From Pithys albifrons albifrons (lineage: Eukaryota > Chordata > Aves > Passeriformes > Thamnophilidae), in NCBI RefSeq assembly GCF_047495875.1, contig NC_092459.1, positions 14,512,965-14,576,964 on the forward strand: a stretch of DNA of 64,000 nt, given 5' to 3'. The notes under the pieces are model-generated. The model had not been told where the DNA came from. It worked only from the letters and a program-made list of their open reading frames with translations, and did no database searches. A program made the position numbers and the translations under genes. This document shows, piece by piece, positions 22,909 to 35,230 of this stretch (positions are counted from its first letter, which is position 1; every line of letters begins with the position of its first letter).

Positions 22909-23579
22909 AGGCCCCAGAGAAACATAACCTGTCAACATGAAGGCTTGGTTGATTCCTACGATTAAAATAAAAAAAGAAATTGTTATGGAACTATACTTTC
23001 TAATGCAGAAACACTTAGATTTCTAAAAACCTGGTTGCATAAGTATTACTCGCTTCTTTTCTGCAGAGAGTAATTTTGTCATATGAAGAGCTAGCAGACC
23101 AAAATAGCTTCATTCACCCTTGATGATAGTTGATGTCATACCATATAATAGTGAAACGATGTAGTCAAATCTGTATCTCTGTGTATAGAAAACTAACACT
23201 GAAGTAAAGTCACTGTGGACAGTGCTACTCTGCTGGAAGAAAATGGGCCTAAAAGTCTAAACCAGACAAAAGGATTTGCAACCAGGATTGCTTGGTTGCT
23301 GAGTCAGCCTGAAGACCTGATAGGACAGGAACAATATCCTGTTACTGTCTTCTGTAAATCTAACTTTAACTATAATTGTTTGACTTGCTCCAGTCATCAC
23401 TGATAGTGCTTTTCTAATAGCAGTAATAGTTAAAAAGTGAGTGGTAGTCATTTTGTAGAGGATGGACATGAGTGTGATAAATACAAGGCAGATAATTTTC
23501 TCTCATTTCTTTCAAAACTGAGAGTAAGGACCTTTATGTATCAAGGCACATACCATCCAAGGAGGGCTGGATGCTCGAA
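22909..23579. other. Unique spacer, nothing recognised
   Basis: No repeats or exon signals were recognised here. Confidence 0.5.
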
Positions 23580-24080
23580 GGCAATGAGCATCATTTGAAA
23601 TCCCAAGAAGTAGCTCCCCAGGGCCAAAGCAGGGGGGGCACCAGGGGCATTGGGACAGGGACAGGATGAGGATTAGTGGGGCCACAACCAAGATGGACCA
23701 GGCAGAGCAGGGCCTCAGGGACCTAACACAGGAGCTACCTGATGGAGCAAGAGTGCCATCCTTTGCCCTCAGACAAGCTCAGGAAACTGGTCTAGTGGAG
23801 TTCATGTGGCTGTGCTGGCTTGTAAGGGAAGTAAAGTTTCAGCAGAACCTGCAGGTTGGACAGATGACCCCACTCAGTTTCTCTTTCTTACCCTTTTTTC
23901 CCCCATATTTTTTCATTTTTTTCTTTTTCTTAAATTTTACTCCTTTTCAAACAAATATCAGTGCCCCAATACAGATTTCCTCATTCTCTTGAACATCCCT
24001 GGGGTCATTAGGAATGGAGGACCTGTCAGGGGCCTGCAAGACTGGGCCTGGGACAGGGAAAGGGCACAGAGGAAATAGCA
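23580..24080. other. GC-richer patch of unknown origin with a T-rich insert
   Basis: Sequence such as ccagggccaaagcaggggg (near 23618) and agagcagggcctcagggacc (near 23704) stands out from the AT-rich surroundings. It is broken by a T-rich stretch at 23890-23945 and resumes until about 24075 (ctgggcctgggacaggg). Open frames here (108 and 90 codons, overlapping) have no recognised domain. It may be an unrecognised repeat or an eroded exon or LTR. Confidence 0.4.
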
Positions 24081-26100
24081 ACACAGGACTAAAAAGTCAT
24101 CAAGGCTCATCTTTAAAATTTAAGATTTTTTAAATTTTTTTTCTTTGGCATTTTTGACTCTGACTTAAAATCTGATGCAGGAAAACACAGAATAAAAGGG
24201 AAAAGATGAAAATAAATCCCAGTTCCAAGATTGGAAGGGAAAGGTTGCAACAGACATTTGGAAAGAGCCTGGAAAAACTCAGAAGTAACACTCTTTTTGA
24301 AATATTAGAGCTACTTTGTCTGAAAAGATTGGCATAGAGAATGGAAATAAAATCAAAATGAAAGCCTTTGTACGTATCCTATTATTTCATATATTTAGCT
24401 GTAAGACTTCAAAATGAAATAGCCCAAAGAAAATATGTTGATTGAGTATTTCATAAGGTTTAACAGCAACAGAAAGGATCTGAATGATTCAAAAAGCTTA
24501 TATAACTGTTTTGTTTTATTCATTTACATAAATCACATTTACCGTAGGTGTTTTATTCAAAATAAAGTTTTGGGAAAATAAATTGAACAGATGAACCTAG
24601 GCAAACCTGGTGATTTTTTCATGAGTAGTGTTTGATGATAAAAGCATAAAAGCATAATGTGGTATCATTTCACCAAGGCACAATATGGATCATCCATATG
24701 GAGCAGAAGTTGATAACACTGCAAAGAAGCAAAAATAAACAGAACAGATGTACTTGTAAAATCAAGTCTGCACCCACCCTGAGTACCTGTTTCTTGTGTA
24801 GAAACTTCTTCTACAAGTTTTCTTGGATGACTGTCCCACAGTGTAGCTGGAACAGGAAATAGCTCATGTATGCTTCCCTGACCATTCAGTTTATTTGTCT
24901 AACCATTGTGGAGAACAAGTTCACACAAGCCCAGGGTGGATATCTGTTCACTTCTCATGGTGCTAAGCAAGATGACAAGTGAATACATTTTATTTTCTAT
25001 CATTCCCCTACAGCCTTCATGTGAAAGAACAACTTCTGTGAGATTCAAACTACCTTAGACCTCAGGTACGGCTCTTGCTGAGTAGAAACACATCTTTCAA
25101 AATGCACTGAATGGTGTGGAAACATGGGAAGCTTCTTGGGGTGCAGGAAGATCTGCTTGGTCTAAGTTTTTTGAAATATCAAAAGTTTGCAAAGCTTTAC
25201 TTTCTATATCCTAGAGCAAATGAAACAGTTTCTGTTCACTTGTGAAATGTTCACCTGTTTTTAACTTTCAGCAAACAAAACAGTGATTACTTGTACCTCA
25301 CAATTCCAGCCCTGGTGCCACAGTGTCTCCCATGCACCTAAGCAGACATGCACCTAAGCAGTTCTGCTGTGGTCTCCATATGCTGAATATGGATAAATGA
25401 AACAGCTGGTCAAGTGTCTCTTTTGGTCTGGTTGGGTCTCATCATGACTCAGTATTGGCTTGTGGTTATGGAGGTCCAAACACTAATGCCTCCTAGCTGA
25501 CACTGAGGTTTATTGCTCCGCTATTTATAAGCCACACCACCAATGGCTGTTTAGTCTGCTATATGCCCCCTTCCACTCTCTTTATTACAGGTCCATATTG
25601 CTGTATTATACGTGTTAATGTATTTATAAGCATGCTGTGGCATTAAAGCATACACCACAGTACTTGAAATAAAGTGACTGCAAGATCTGTTGTATGTTTA
25701 TAAATGCATCAGAAAGTACTTAAAATTATATGAAAAGCACTCAGTTGTTGTTTTCTTCTTTTTTAAAGCCCATCTCCATTATCCATCAGTAAAACAAGAC
25801 AGATGTGAATCAGTAGCTCAGCAATTTGGTGGGATGAGCACTTATGAACCAGAATTTTAAAAAGTGGTCACACAGGAATAGGTTCTTCATGCCCTAGCAA
25901 GGCAGATCATGTGGTCAACATCTGGAAGATACCATACATGGACTCTGATTTAATAAAGTAGTCACCCATCTGCTACTTTCTCAGAGTGAGGAGAATAAAT
26001 AGCATGCCACATCCCACACACTCCAGCTGTCCCCAGCATCCAGTGTTCTGCTAAAAATAAAAAAGAAACTTTGCTGTGTTTCAACAAAGATTTTTAGACA
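24081..26100. other. Unique AT-rich stretch, nothing recognised
   Basis: No element was identified. The stretch ends at the A/AG-rich tract at 26101. Confidence 0.5.
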
Positions 26101-26103
26101 AAA

Positions 26104-26137
<34 letters not shown>
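26101..26137. repeat. A-run followed by (GA)n microsatellite
   Basis: About 12 A residues run into 13 or so GA dinucleotides. The minus-strand frames that read S-L-S-L-S-L over this tract are by-products. Confidence 0.97.
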
Positions 26138-26142
<5 letters not shown>

Positions 26143-26224
26143 CAGTATGCAGTAAAGAGAATTGTTTAAGAGTGCCTGTGAGCACTTCAAAGTGAAGAAG
26201 AAAGTTGCTCAATATGAGGGAACA

Positions 26225-26795
26225 TTTTGCTGCTGCAGCAAAGAAAGTCAACAGGATACTGGGTTGCATCAACAAGAGCATTCTCTCTACTAAGTGCTTG
26301 TCAGACCACACCTGGACCACTTTGTTCAGTTTTGGTCTCTGCCATACAAAAAAATGGATGTGAACAGGCTGGAGAGGGTCCAGCTAAGGGTCATAAAGAT
26401 AATGAAGGATAACACATAAAGAAAGGCTGAGAGATCTGGGTTTTTTCAGCCTTGAGAAAAGAAGGCTTAGGGGTGACCTTATCACCAGGTTGCAGTATTT
26501 AAAGCTTGGTTCCAAAAAGATGGAGATTCCCTTTTTTCAAGAAGTCACATGGAAAAGACAAGGGGTAATGGGTACAAGTTACTTCTGTGGAGATTCCAAT
26601 TGAACACAAAAGGAAAATGTTCATAATGAAACCAGTCATTGGAATAATCTCCACAGGGAAGTGTTGGATTCTCCAACAATGGAGACTTTTAAGACTCAGC
26701 TGGACCATCTTTTCTAGATCGTAGTTTTGCAAAGAAAGATTGGACCAGATGATTTTTGTGATCCCTTTCAGCCTGGTATTCTATGATTCTCTGGT
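26225..26795 (+). mobile_element. Old CR1 LINE, 3' end
   Basis: Recognisable blocks in order: gctgcagcaaagaaagtcaacag, ctgggttgcatcaacaagag, gaccacacctggacc, gttcagttttggtctctgcc, ggagagggtccagctaaggg, aaggctgagagatctggg, gccttgagaaaagaaggctt, tggaccagatgatttttgtga and the tail attctatgattct. Several small deletions and many substitutions place it among the older copies. The 61-codon frame at 26227-26412 is part of it. Confidence 0.88.
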
Positions 26796-28159
26796 TGTGT
26801 GATTCTGGGATTATTTTAAGATTGCTTTCTCTTCAATCATTGTCACATAGCTCACCAACATTTACCTCGCACATCATTATGTCTTTTTCAGAAGGTATTT
26901 TAGTGATTTCTCCTATGCTCCGGTGCTGGTGTATAGATATGCAGTGGTATCACTATAAATGTGTCACTAAGTCCACAATTAATTGATTGCAGTTCAGTAA
27001 TAAAGACTTTGCACCTTTAATTAGGGCAAATCTTGTAACATCAATCAGTGAAACAATACCCCTGTGACAATATAAGCAAGTCATTGCAGAACCTTTGAGA
27101 TGAACCCTTCATTCACTTGGAGAGGAGAAAGTTCTGAGGCAGTAGGTCTTTCTGTGTTTCTACAGAAAAAATTACAGGCAGACCATTAGTAAGAATCCAG
27201 ACTGGGGATTTCAATGAAAGGATTAGGTATAGTAGGGAAATTATAATTTTCCATTCCAACTTGGGTGAGTGGAGACTGAATTTTTTTCCCTTCACACAAC
27301 CTTAAGATCCTCAGAAGTCTAGAGTATAGCAGAAAGTATTCTCTCTGGAGCAAGTTAGACGATTAAGCAAAGCATATATTTTTATGAGATCTAGTTCTAA
27401 ATTGTTTAGTGATTTACTAAATTCGTTGCAGACAACCAACAAAATTATAACAAACATATTTCAAAAGTACACTTTGGATCTGCATTACTTTCAGAGCAAA
27501 TACCATACAGCTGACCTTGCCGTCTTCCTAGTGCAACACAAAGTCTTGGTAAGTGTAGCAGGACATCCTGCTTTTCAAGATCTGTCCACTCTACAGTCAG
27601 GCATGTAGTTGCACCCACAGAAATACGGACGTACTTATTTCAGTTTGCTTAGCTCAGAGATGAAAAGCCTAAAAACCAGTACAGGTTCAGGCCCTGAGAC
27701 CACATCTCTGGCTCCAAATAGCCTTGTGTTGACTGGCCTGAATATCATTGTGCTGTGCTTTTGGTGTTACAGGTGTTGGGGGCAGCTTGAATGAAATGCA
27801 TATTATTTATATTTTGTAATTATAGTGTAGATGTAACCAGAGTAATTTCATTATTTTCTCCTTTACTGAAATGTGCTCAGAGATCTGAATAGAAAACCCT
27901 GTTTCTACATCTTTTCTGGCTTTTTCAATTGGAATCAGAGGAAAAGTAAACTACTACCAGCTTACTGTAGCTGATACTTAAGGTTTATTTTATTGATTGA
28001 TTTTTTAAATTTTATAGATTTTAGAAGCAACTGTAGGAAGATGTAGATTTTAGTATGTTAATATTTGTAGTAGCTTAAGCTCAATGTTATTCATACTAAC
28101 CCCTGCCCCTTATCTATCCTTCAAAATTCCTTTAACTATTTAGACTTATTTTCAAAGTA
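26796..28159. other. Unique AT-rich stretch, nothing recognised
   Basis: No repeats or exons were recognised. The frames at 27384-27794 are not supported by any motif. Confidence 0.5.
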
Positions 28160-28560
28160 GAAGGCTGAATAATATATTAAGGCCTGCTCCATGAGACATA
28201 AACATGGGCACACTAACCTTGAGGCTCAGAACACTGGAAGGCCTCCAAGTATGCCTACATGCTATGAAGAGAAGGATGATGAAGAAGGGGTCCCACTCTC
28301 CCCCAGACTCAATCCCTGATGGGGTGTGCAGGGGCGGGACAGGGCTAGACTGAGGGGATGGGTGAACAGGCATTGATAGACATATTATAAAAACCATGAG
28401 ACCAGTGTTGGGACACACACACAGATAGAGGCATCTCATCATGTATTCCTGTAGGCCCTAGGCCTGGACATTAAAGGAACCCTTTTATCTTATCCTACAC
28501 TAGGTTGACTGGAGACCTGTTTTCTGTGGTCTCTCAAGGCATCATAACACTCTACTGTAC
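28160..28560 (+). mobile_element. Possible LTR (weak)
   Basis: A TATAAAA string (28387-28393) lies in a GC-richer block and is followed about 80 bases later by an attaaa string, a spacing seen in retroviral LTRs. A possible right end is catcataaca near 28549. No left end or target duplication was found, so this may be some other repeat or unique sequence. Confidence 0.25.
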
Positions 28561-31500
28561 CAATTTAGACCATAAAACAGCCCCATTATGACAAGATAGT
28601 GCTATGTGGAACTGGTGAGCCTACTGATGCCTCACTAAATACATCTTTACTGAGTCTTAACACACACTCATGTGAGTAGACACAGTGTGGAAGTTTCTGA
28701 GTGCAGTCTCTAGCAAAGCAACAGTAAGTTTGTGCACAGATTGCCGTCATGCCTCTCTGCACAGCTTTGTCAAGGACTGTACCTGGATAAAAACAGAGAC
28801 AATTACCTTGGAGCTGGATTTGGATAAAACAGAATTTAGAATTTAAGATAAAGCAAAAGTTAGTATTTGAACCAAGACACTAGAAGTTCAGTAGGAATAG
28901 CTCTACTCATATATTATTGGAAGGTTCTAACTACCTTTCATGCATTTGCTGATTCACTTGTCTCCCTTATAACTGTGCAAAAGCTTTGGGGCTGCATGGA
29001 GGGCGAAAATGAAGAATGTCACAGAATGGAGAAGGAACACAAAACCACAATTCCATCATCAAAGGGATGTCTAAACTGTATAATTTCTTCAGGGGCTTAG
29101 TATTTAAAGTTATTCACCAAGTCCTTCTGTAACTGTCCACTTACACAATGTTATATTTTATCCAGCAATGTATGTGTTTTACATTAGATCACCATGAACT
29201 CGGGCTAAATTTTGCAGAGTAAACTATGCAACATGGTTTTGTTTTCTGACTGCTTGTCTCATCTGTCCAGATGCTGTGAAGAACATCCTGAGGGTTGGAA
29301 AGGGCTATCACTAGGACACACGACTGCATAACTGCAATGCAGACTTCAACCCATTCAGGATTAGAAGAGCATAGATATGATGGCATTTTATTTCCTAGGT
29401 AAATACTTCAGCTACTAACCTATACATAATATGTAAGTAGGTAATGCCTCCAAGAAACAATATCACATGAAATTGATCACAGTTCTGTACATCTATTTCC
29501 TTTGCAGATTTACTAGGGATGGAATTCAGATTCCTAACTGTCTTCATCAATGTCTCCATGAAGCATTGCTTGGATTTTTGTCGTTTGTTCCCTAGAAGAG
29601 ATGCTTTGGACAAATGTAAGCAATTTAACATAAGTACAACAGGAACACTCAAGCTAAAGATAAGGGAAGATATTAAATTCAGTGTAAACCCAAAAAGCAG
29701 GTGTCTTGGAGTGTTACATGGACTTAAATGAGGACCTAAATCTAACACAGGTGGAATTCTAGCAATCTGTTCCCTGAGTCGCACTCTACAATTACTATGA
29801 TGATGTCATGGAAAATAGAATGGCATTATCCAATACAACATGTAGTTCCTGAAAAGTATTTTTCTCTAGTAGTAATAAAACAACTAAACTTCTGACAGAT
29901 GTTTAGAGGATTCTCAGACTTGTACAAATAAGTTATTATTGGCATTGTCTAAATGTACTCATATGCCATCCTTGAAGTGTGAACACTCTTGTTAGAATTA
30001 ACAATGCATTACTCAGAAGCATAAACATAAGAGGCCCAACCTATGACAGGTCTTATTCATCTTTGAGTCTTTCTTATCAGGTAATTTATCATTTGCTCCA
30101 GTTCTATGTAACATCAGACATATAAAAAGTATCATCTGAACTTTGTACATTCCCTGTCTTCAAGGATTTCTTCTTGAAGCAAAGATATTTGCCATCTGGT
30201 GAACCTCCATGCACACAAAATTATAATTAAATTGCCCCTGGTCCCTTGCATTCTGTTTGTCAGAATGTTCTCTGAAACAGTCATGGAGTGTGTTATAAAG
30301 TTGGATTTTATTAAAATAATTGGTTTGGGGTTTGTTGCTGTTTTTTTTTTTGTTGTTGTTGTTTTGTTTTCTACACTTCTCTAAAGAACTAGCACAGTGA
30401 ACAGCATTCTAGCCTTTTTTCTAAGTTTACAAGAAGTAAAAGTTACACTGGCGTAAGATGAACTTGCAGTTATTAATTCAGGTTCTAAAAGTCTTATCAC
30501 TAATTCTATGTTTTGAAACTTAGCCCTCCACAAAATCCTTGCAGGCATCCCTATAAGGGCATTGCACCTCTGAAAGCAGAACACAGTTGGAAGTAGGTTT
30601 TTGCCCTGAGGAAAACCTGAAACTTCTCAATAAATTATCAATACATAATCTTGTGTGTCTTTGAAACATAAAGTAGTTTATATAATGGTATTTGATGCAG
30701 ACACTTCAGTCCTGGCTATAAATCTGAATGAAGAATTTATCCAAGTGATTTATTCAATTACATGGCTCCCCATCTCTGCTCAGAGAATACAAATGAGTAG
30801 AGATATATATTGATTTCCCATTGTCTTTTTTTCTTTGGACACTGATTGTGATCAGCATGAGATAAGTATTTTTTCCTTAATGTTTGAAATCTGACTCATG
30901 CTGGCTTTATCAGAAAAATCATAAACCATTCTTTCTCTCCTTCTCCCTGGGTGAATGCTACTTTTATAACCTGGAGGGCAACATAATGAAACCATTTATC
31001 TTTCTTTCAGGCAAATAAATATAACAGCTAAGATATTTTAGATTGTTTCTGTCCATTTTCCTTTTTAATTCACACTTTTTTGATGTGAGTACAAGCTGCT
31101 TATTGTTCTGAACTGCATTGGACTCCTGTATCATTGATAGTTGTTGGGAGGGAAGACAGGGACAAGAGTGTTCATTCCAATCACTTTTCTCACAGTCCTT
31201 GTTACTTTTCTCTTCAAAATAGTTGGACATGTCTGTGTAGTCTTTGCTGTAACAGTGTGATCAGACCTTGCTGAATTGCTCTTGTATCACAGCTATGATA
31301 AGAAGGAATGGGAATCTCATTCCTCTGATTTGGTTAAGTATCACTTTCTATAAAATAGAATAACTGCCTTTATGGATCATTGCCACATACAGAAGAGTAG
31401 TTTCAGCAGCAGCAGGTGGAGACACTTTCCTGACAAGCAGACTTCTGTGCCCCAGGTTATGCACGGGACTGGCCCTAACTTCAACAATCAGTCTCTTCAT

Positions 31501-34500
31501 TACAACCCAGCAGATACTTTTAGGTGAGAGCCAGCCTCACAAACAAAAAAGTCAGTTTTCTGACTTTGGTTATGTCTGTCCCACAAGAGGATATGATATG
31601 TATCATCTGTATGGCAGGATTGCCACTGAGCGCATAAATAGGCACAATCTTTGCTGAGCACACAATGTGGCCTTTGCCAAGGCCATATTCCTGCTTCTGT
31701 ACTAAAGAAAGTTTTTCATCCTATTTCCACTTTCAGACCCAGCTGAAATCCCTGGGAACTTCCTCTGCATTATTTGTTATCACGTTTGTTGTTGCTTTTC
31801 CATGGAGTAAATTCTGGTAAATGCAATCAGCATTGTTATCCTGGACCTCACGTTCCTTATCCTCCAGTGAATAGACCATCAGCTTGACCATTTCACTCTG
31901 CTTTGTCTAAATAGCATCCTTTAATGCCTATAGTGAACATGCTTTATCCAACACATTGTGCCTTACAAGGTTTTCGGTGTGTGTAGTTTATATCATGTAA
32001 CCATTTGCATTTATTAGTAACATTACAGGATTTTCTAGGGACTCTGCAGCATAGACCTTGCTGCCTAAAGCCCCTTGGATTTTGTGAAGAACATTTTCTC
32101 AAGACTCTTCTCTGTTTTACAGAACTGTCAAGAGAACGAGGAATTGCACACCCATATCTGGAGTAATTACAAGGCAGACTAAAGAAATGCAGAATTTTGC
32201 ATTCACAGGACTTTGCCTCCTGTTCAAAGAAACACACAAACAAAAGCTGTCCTTGCTCTATTTTCCTCACTAACATTAATGCACTGTACACACTGTTACT
32301 GGTTTAGTTGTGACGTATTAGCAATACATTTCAAGCACATTTTGAAAACTAGTTAAAAAAGGTCTTCACATGCCCAAATAAACAATTTTTGTACGAATAT
32401 CCTACACTTCAGTTGCCTCAATTCAGTAGAGGTTTATTGCCTTACTGCAAGTTACATTTGAATGATTGCTTCATATATTATGATATGCAACATTACATCC
32501 TGTTTCTTTTCTATTTCTATAGCCCAAAGACTTATTGGAATCGCTGTGTCTCAGACTCATAAAAAATACATGACTTTAAAAAAAGATTATTATATAAAAA
32601 TCCACCAACCTTGAGAAACTGCAGAGGTGGGGGATTTTTGTGCTGGAATTCATTTTAGTTTCCTAACATTATCCCTATGTATCTTCAGTTTGAAAGTACA
32701 ATCTGGCAATTTATAATAAAGAGCCATGAAACAGCTTTCCAGAAAGGAATTTAAAAAAATAAATTAAAAACTCCCAGAAATCTGGATGCTTGATTGCAAG
32801 TGAGAGTAATATACTTCAGAGCTAGTGAAGAAAGAATTCAAATAATAATCTCTGGTATATAAGGACTCTGATACTTAGTCAATAAAAGATGGGTAATCTT
32901 CTCCCTAGAGCTTTGCAATATGAGCAGAAGATAACCAAAGTAAAATGTTTTACATGATGCTATTGTGTATGATTATTCAGCAAACCAGAGAGGCAGATGT
33001 GAAGCAACACTCCAAAAGGGAAATATTGCCACTAAGAGAGAACTGTCAGACTATTGACATGGCTGTCTCTTCACAGCAGCTGAGTGGTAGGATACTGAAG
33101 AATTGGAGGGCAGAGGTAGGGCTTAGATCAGAGCAACAATAACAATTAGCAGTAAGGAAAAGCACCATTGCATTACAGTGTAAGGTCTTCCATCTCAAAG
33201 CATTCATATTTGATATATTAAGCTAAAATTTTGCAGCCAAGGAAAAGAAGAAATACTTTTGTACAAATATATATAAGTGCACCTTTTCAGAGCTATTGTC
33301 ATATTTAGAACCTAGTAACAGTCTGAACTATCTTCCTGAGAATTGTCATCCCAAAATACAGTCTCTGCACTAAACTCAAATATTTCATATGTTTGGCTTT
33401 CTTGGTTGTATTCCTCCTCCCCACCCCCCCCCCCCCCCCCCCCGCCCCAGCCCAGCACAGAGAAACTCGATAAAAATACAAAACTCTCAGTTTGTCAGGG
33501 ACTATAAAGCTCTGGAAGTAAGTAATCTCTAAGGCTCTATATTCCTTATCAAAACCCTTACAATGTTCTGAACTAGTTCTTGTGATGTGTCAAAACTGGA
33601 TCCATACAATTAGGTGTTTGCAAAGAAGGTTGAAGCTGTCAAATTAAGAAATGGATCACTGCCTAGTGTCTTGTATTTAAGCTTTTTCAAGAGTTGCTAT
33701 AAGACTTTGAGGGAAGGGTGGATTGTTTCTAATCTTTTATTACTCTTAAGTAATAGACGTATCAAGGCAAAGCTGTGGTACAGCTATGGCTTACAGTGCC
33801 TCAAATGTCCTTGCTCCCTGTTTTTCTGTTGGGTCAGAATCTTATGAAAACTCTTTACACTCAGGTTAGACTAAGTTAACACAGTTGAATTAAACAGTGT
33901 GTAGAACAGACCTTTTCTTGAACAGTCTGACTAAGTGGAAGTGAGTTCAGGCACATGGACAGTAACCTCCAACAGGACCTTATGAGCCAAAAGATATGTG
34001 GCTATATCCCATAATGCCAGTCATCTGGAGTAGGTGCACTTTTGAAGTGCATCCTGTTGAAACTGGGCTACTATGCAATAAGGTCACCCACTCAGAGAAC
34101 AAACATTAAGAACTATAACTTTGGGCTTGTGATACACATAGTAAGGAGGGTCAGAGGTGGCTTCCAGTTTTTTGTTATTAGGATTGCCTCATGTTTACAG
34201 TTTTCTTCTCCAAAGAGACAAGAGACTGGACAACAGACTGGAGGTACAGGAGGTGCTTCTGCTTAATTCTTGTGTCTCATCCATGAAAATGAAGAATTAT
34301 GATTTGAGCACCTTAAAATTGTAGAAAGAAGATAAGTGTCTAAATGTTTAGGCATGGGGAGTAGCAGAGCTCTAGGGACCTTTATTGATTTTGTAATATT
34401 AAAAGTCTGTTAGCTTTTGGGCATGTAGGGAATTTGGCAAAATTTGTGAGTTACTCTATTTGATTATGGAGCAAGATTTAAAAAGGCAGGTTAGTCCATT

Positions 34501-34637
34501 AGAGAATTCACTTCATTGCTCAAAATATCATTATTTTAACAACATTTTCAATTCAACTGGGAAAATGAATGAAAGTCAATGAGTCATTTCTCATTAAAAA
34601 TGTATTAAAGAGCTCTGAAAGTAGTTTAGTAACAGTT
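28561..34637. other. Unique AT-rich stretch with a poly-C tract
   Basis: This 6-kb stretch contains no recognised mobile element. Overlapping frames on both strands at 29395-29784 (129 and 70 codons) have no domain. T-rich patches occur at 30341-30370. A 20-base C run lies at 33424-33443. Confidence 0.5.
33424..33443. repeat. Homopolymer of 20 C in a C-rich context
   Basis: The run is preceded by cctcctccccac and followed by gccccagccc. The minus strand is G-rich and could form quadruplex structures. Runs of this length are also prone to sequencing and assembly errors. Confidence 0.95.
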
Positions 34638-35230
34638 TGTTGTGGTTTTACCCCAGCTGATAACCAAGCCCCACACAGCTGTTTGCTCACACCCCCACCA
34701 GAAGGATCTGGGAGAGAATTGGAAGAGTAGAGGCTAGAGAACTCATGAGTTGAGATCAATTCAGTTAATTAAATAAAGAAAAAGCTATGAACATAAGCAA
34801 AGCAAAAGAAGGAATTTAGTCACTGCTTCCTACAGGCAGGCAGGTGTTCAGCCATCTCCAGGAGAGGAGCCATCACATGTAATGGTTACTTGGGAAGATA
34901 AATGCCATCACTCCAAGCATTCTCCCTTTTCTCCTTCTTCCACCCCACTTTATATACCAAGCATGATGATGTATGGTATGGACTGTTTCTTTGATCACTT
35001 TGGATCATTTGTCCTGGCCGTATCTCATCCCAGCCTCCCATGCACTCTCAGCTTCCTTGCCGGTGTGACAGTACGAAAAGCAGAAAAGGTCTTGGGTCTG
35101 TGTAAGTTTTGCTCAGCATTAAAAAAAATAGCTTTATATTATCAACCCTGTGTTCAGCTCAAATCCAAAACACAGCTTCATACTAGCCACCATGAAGACA
35201 AGTAATTGTACCCCAGTACAAACCAGCACA
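34638..35230 (+). mobile_element. Solo LTR of a widespread avian ERV family
   Basis: It starts TGTTGTGGTTTTACCCCAGC and ends AAACCAGCACA. Flanks are cagtt (34633-34637) and caggt (35231-35235), a 5-bp target duplication with one mismatch. Recognisable blocks are ctgataaccaagccccaca, ggcaggcaggtgttcagcc, ggttacttgggaagat and a core-promoter-like ctttatatacc (TATATA at 34951). I recognise this as a common solo LTR in bird genomes, usually placed with ERVL-type elements, but the exact library name is not certain. The frame at 34882-35205 falls inside it and is not a gene. Confidence 0.9.

Noticed and set aside
29395..29784. 129-codon minus-strand frame as a gene
   Set aside because: The opposite strand is also open, no motif is seen, and no exon boundaries are apparent.
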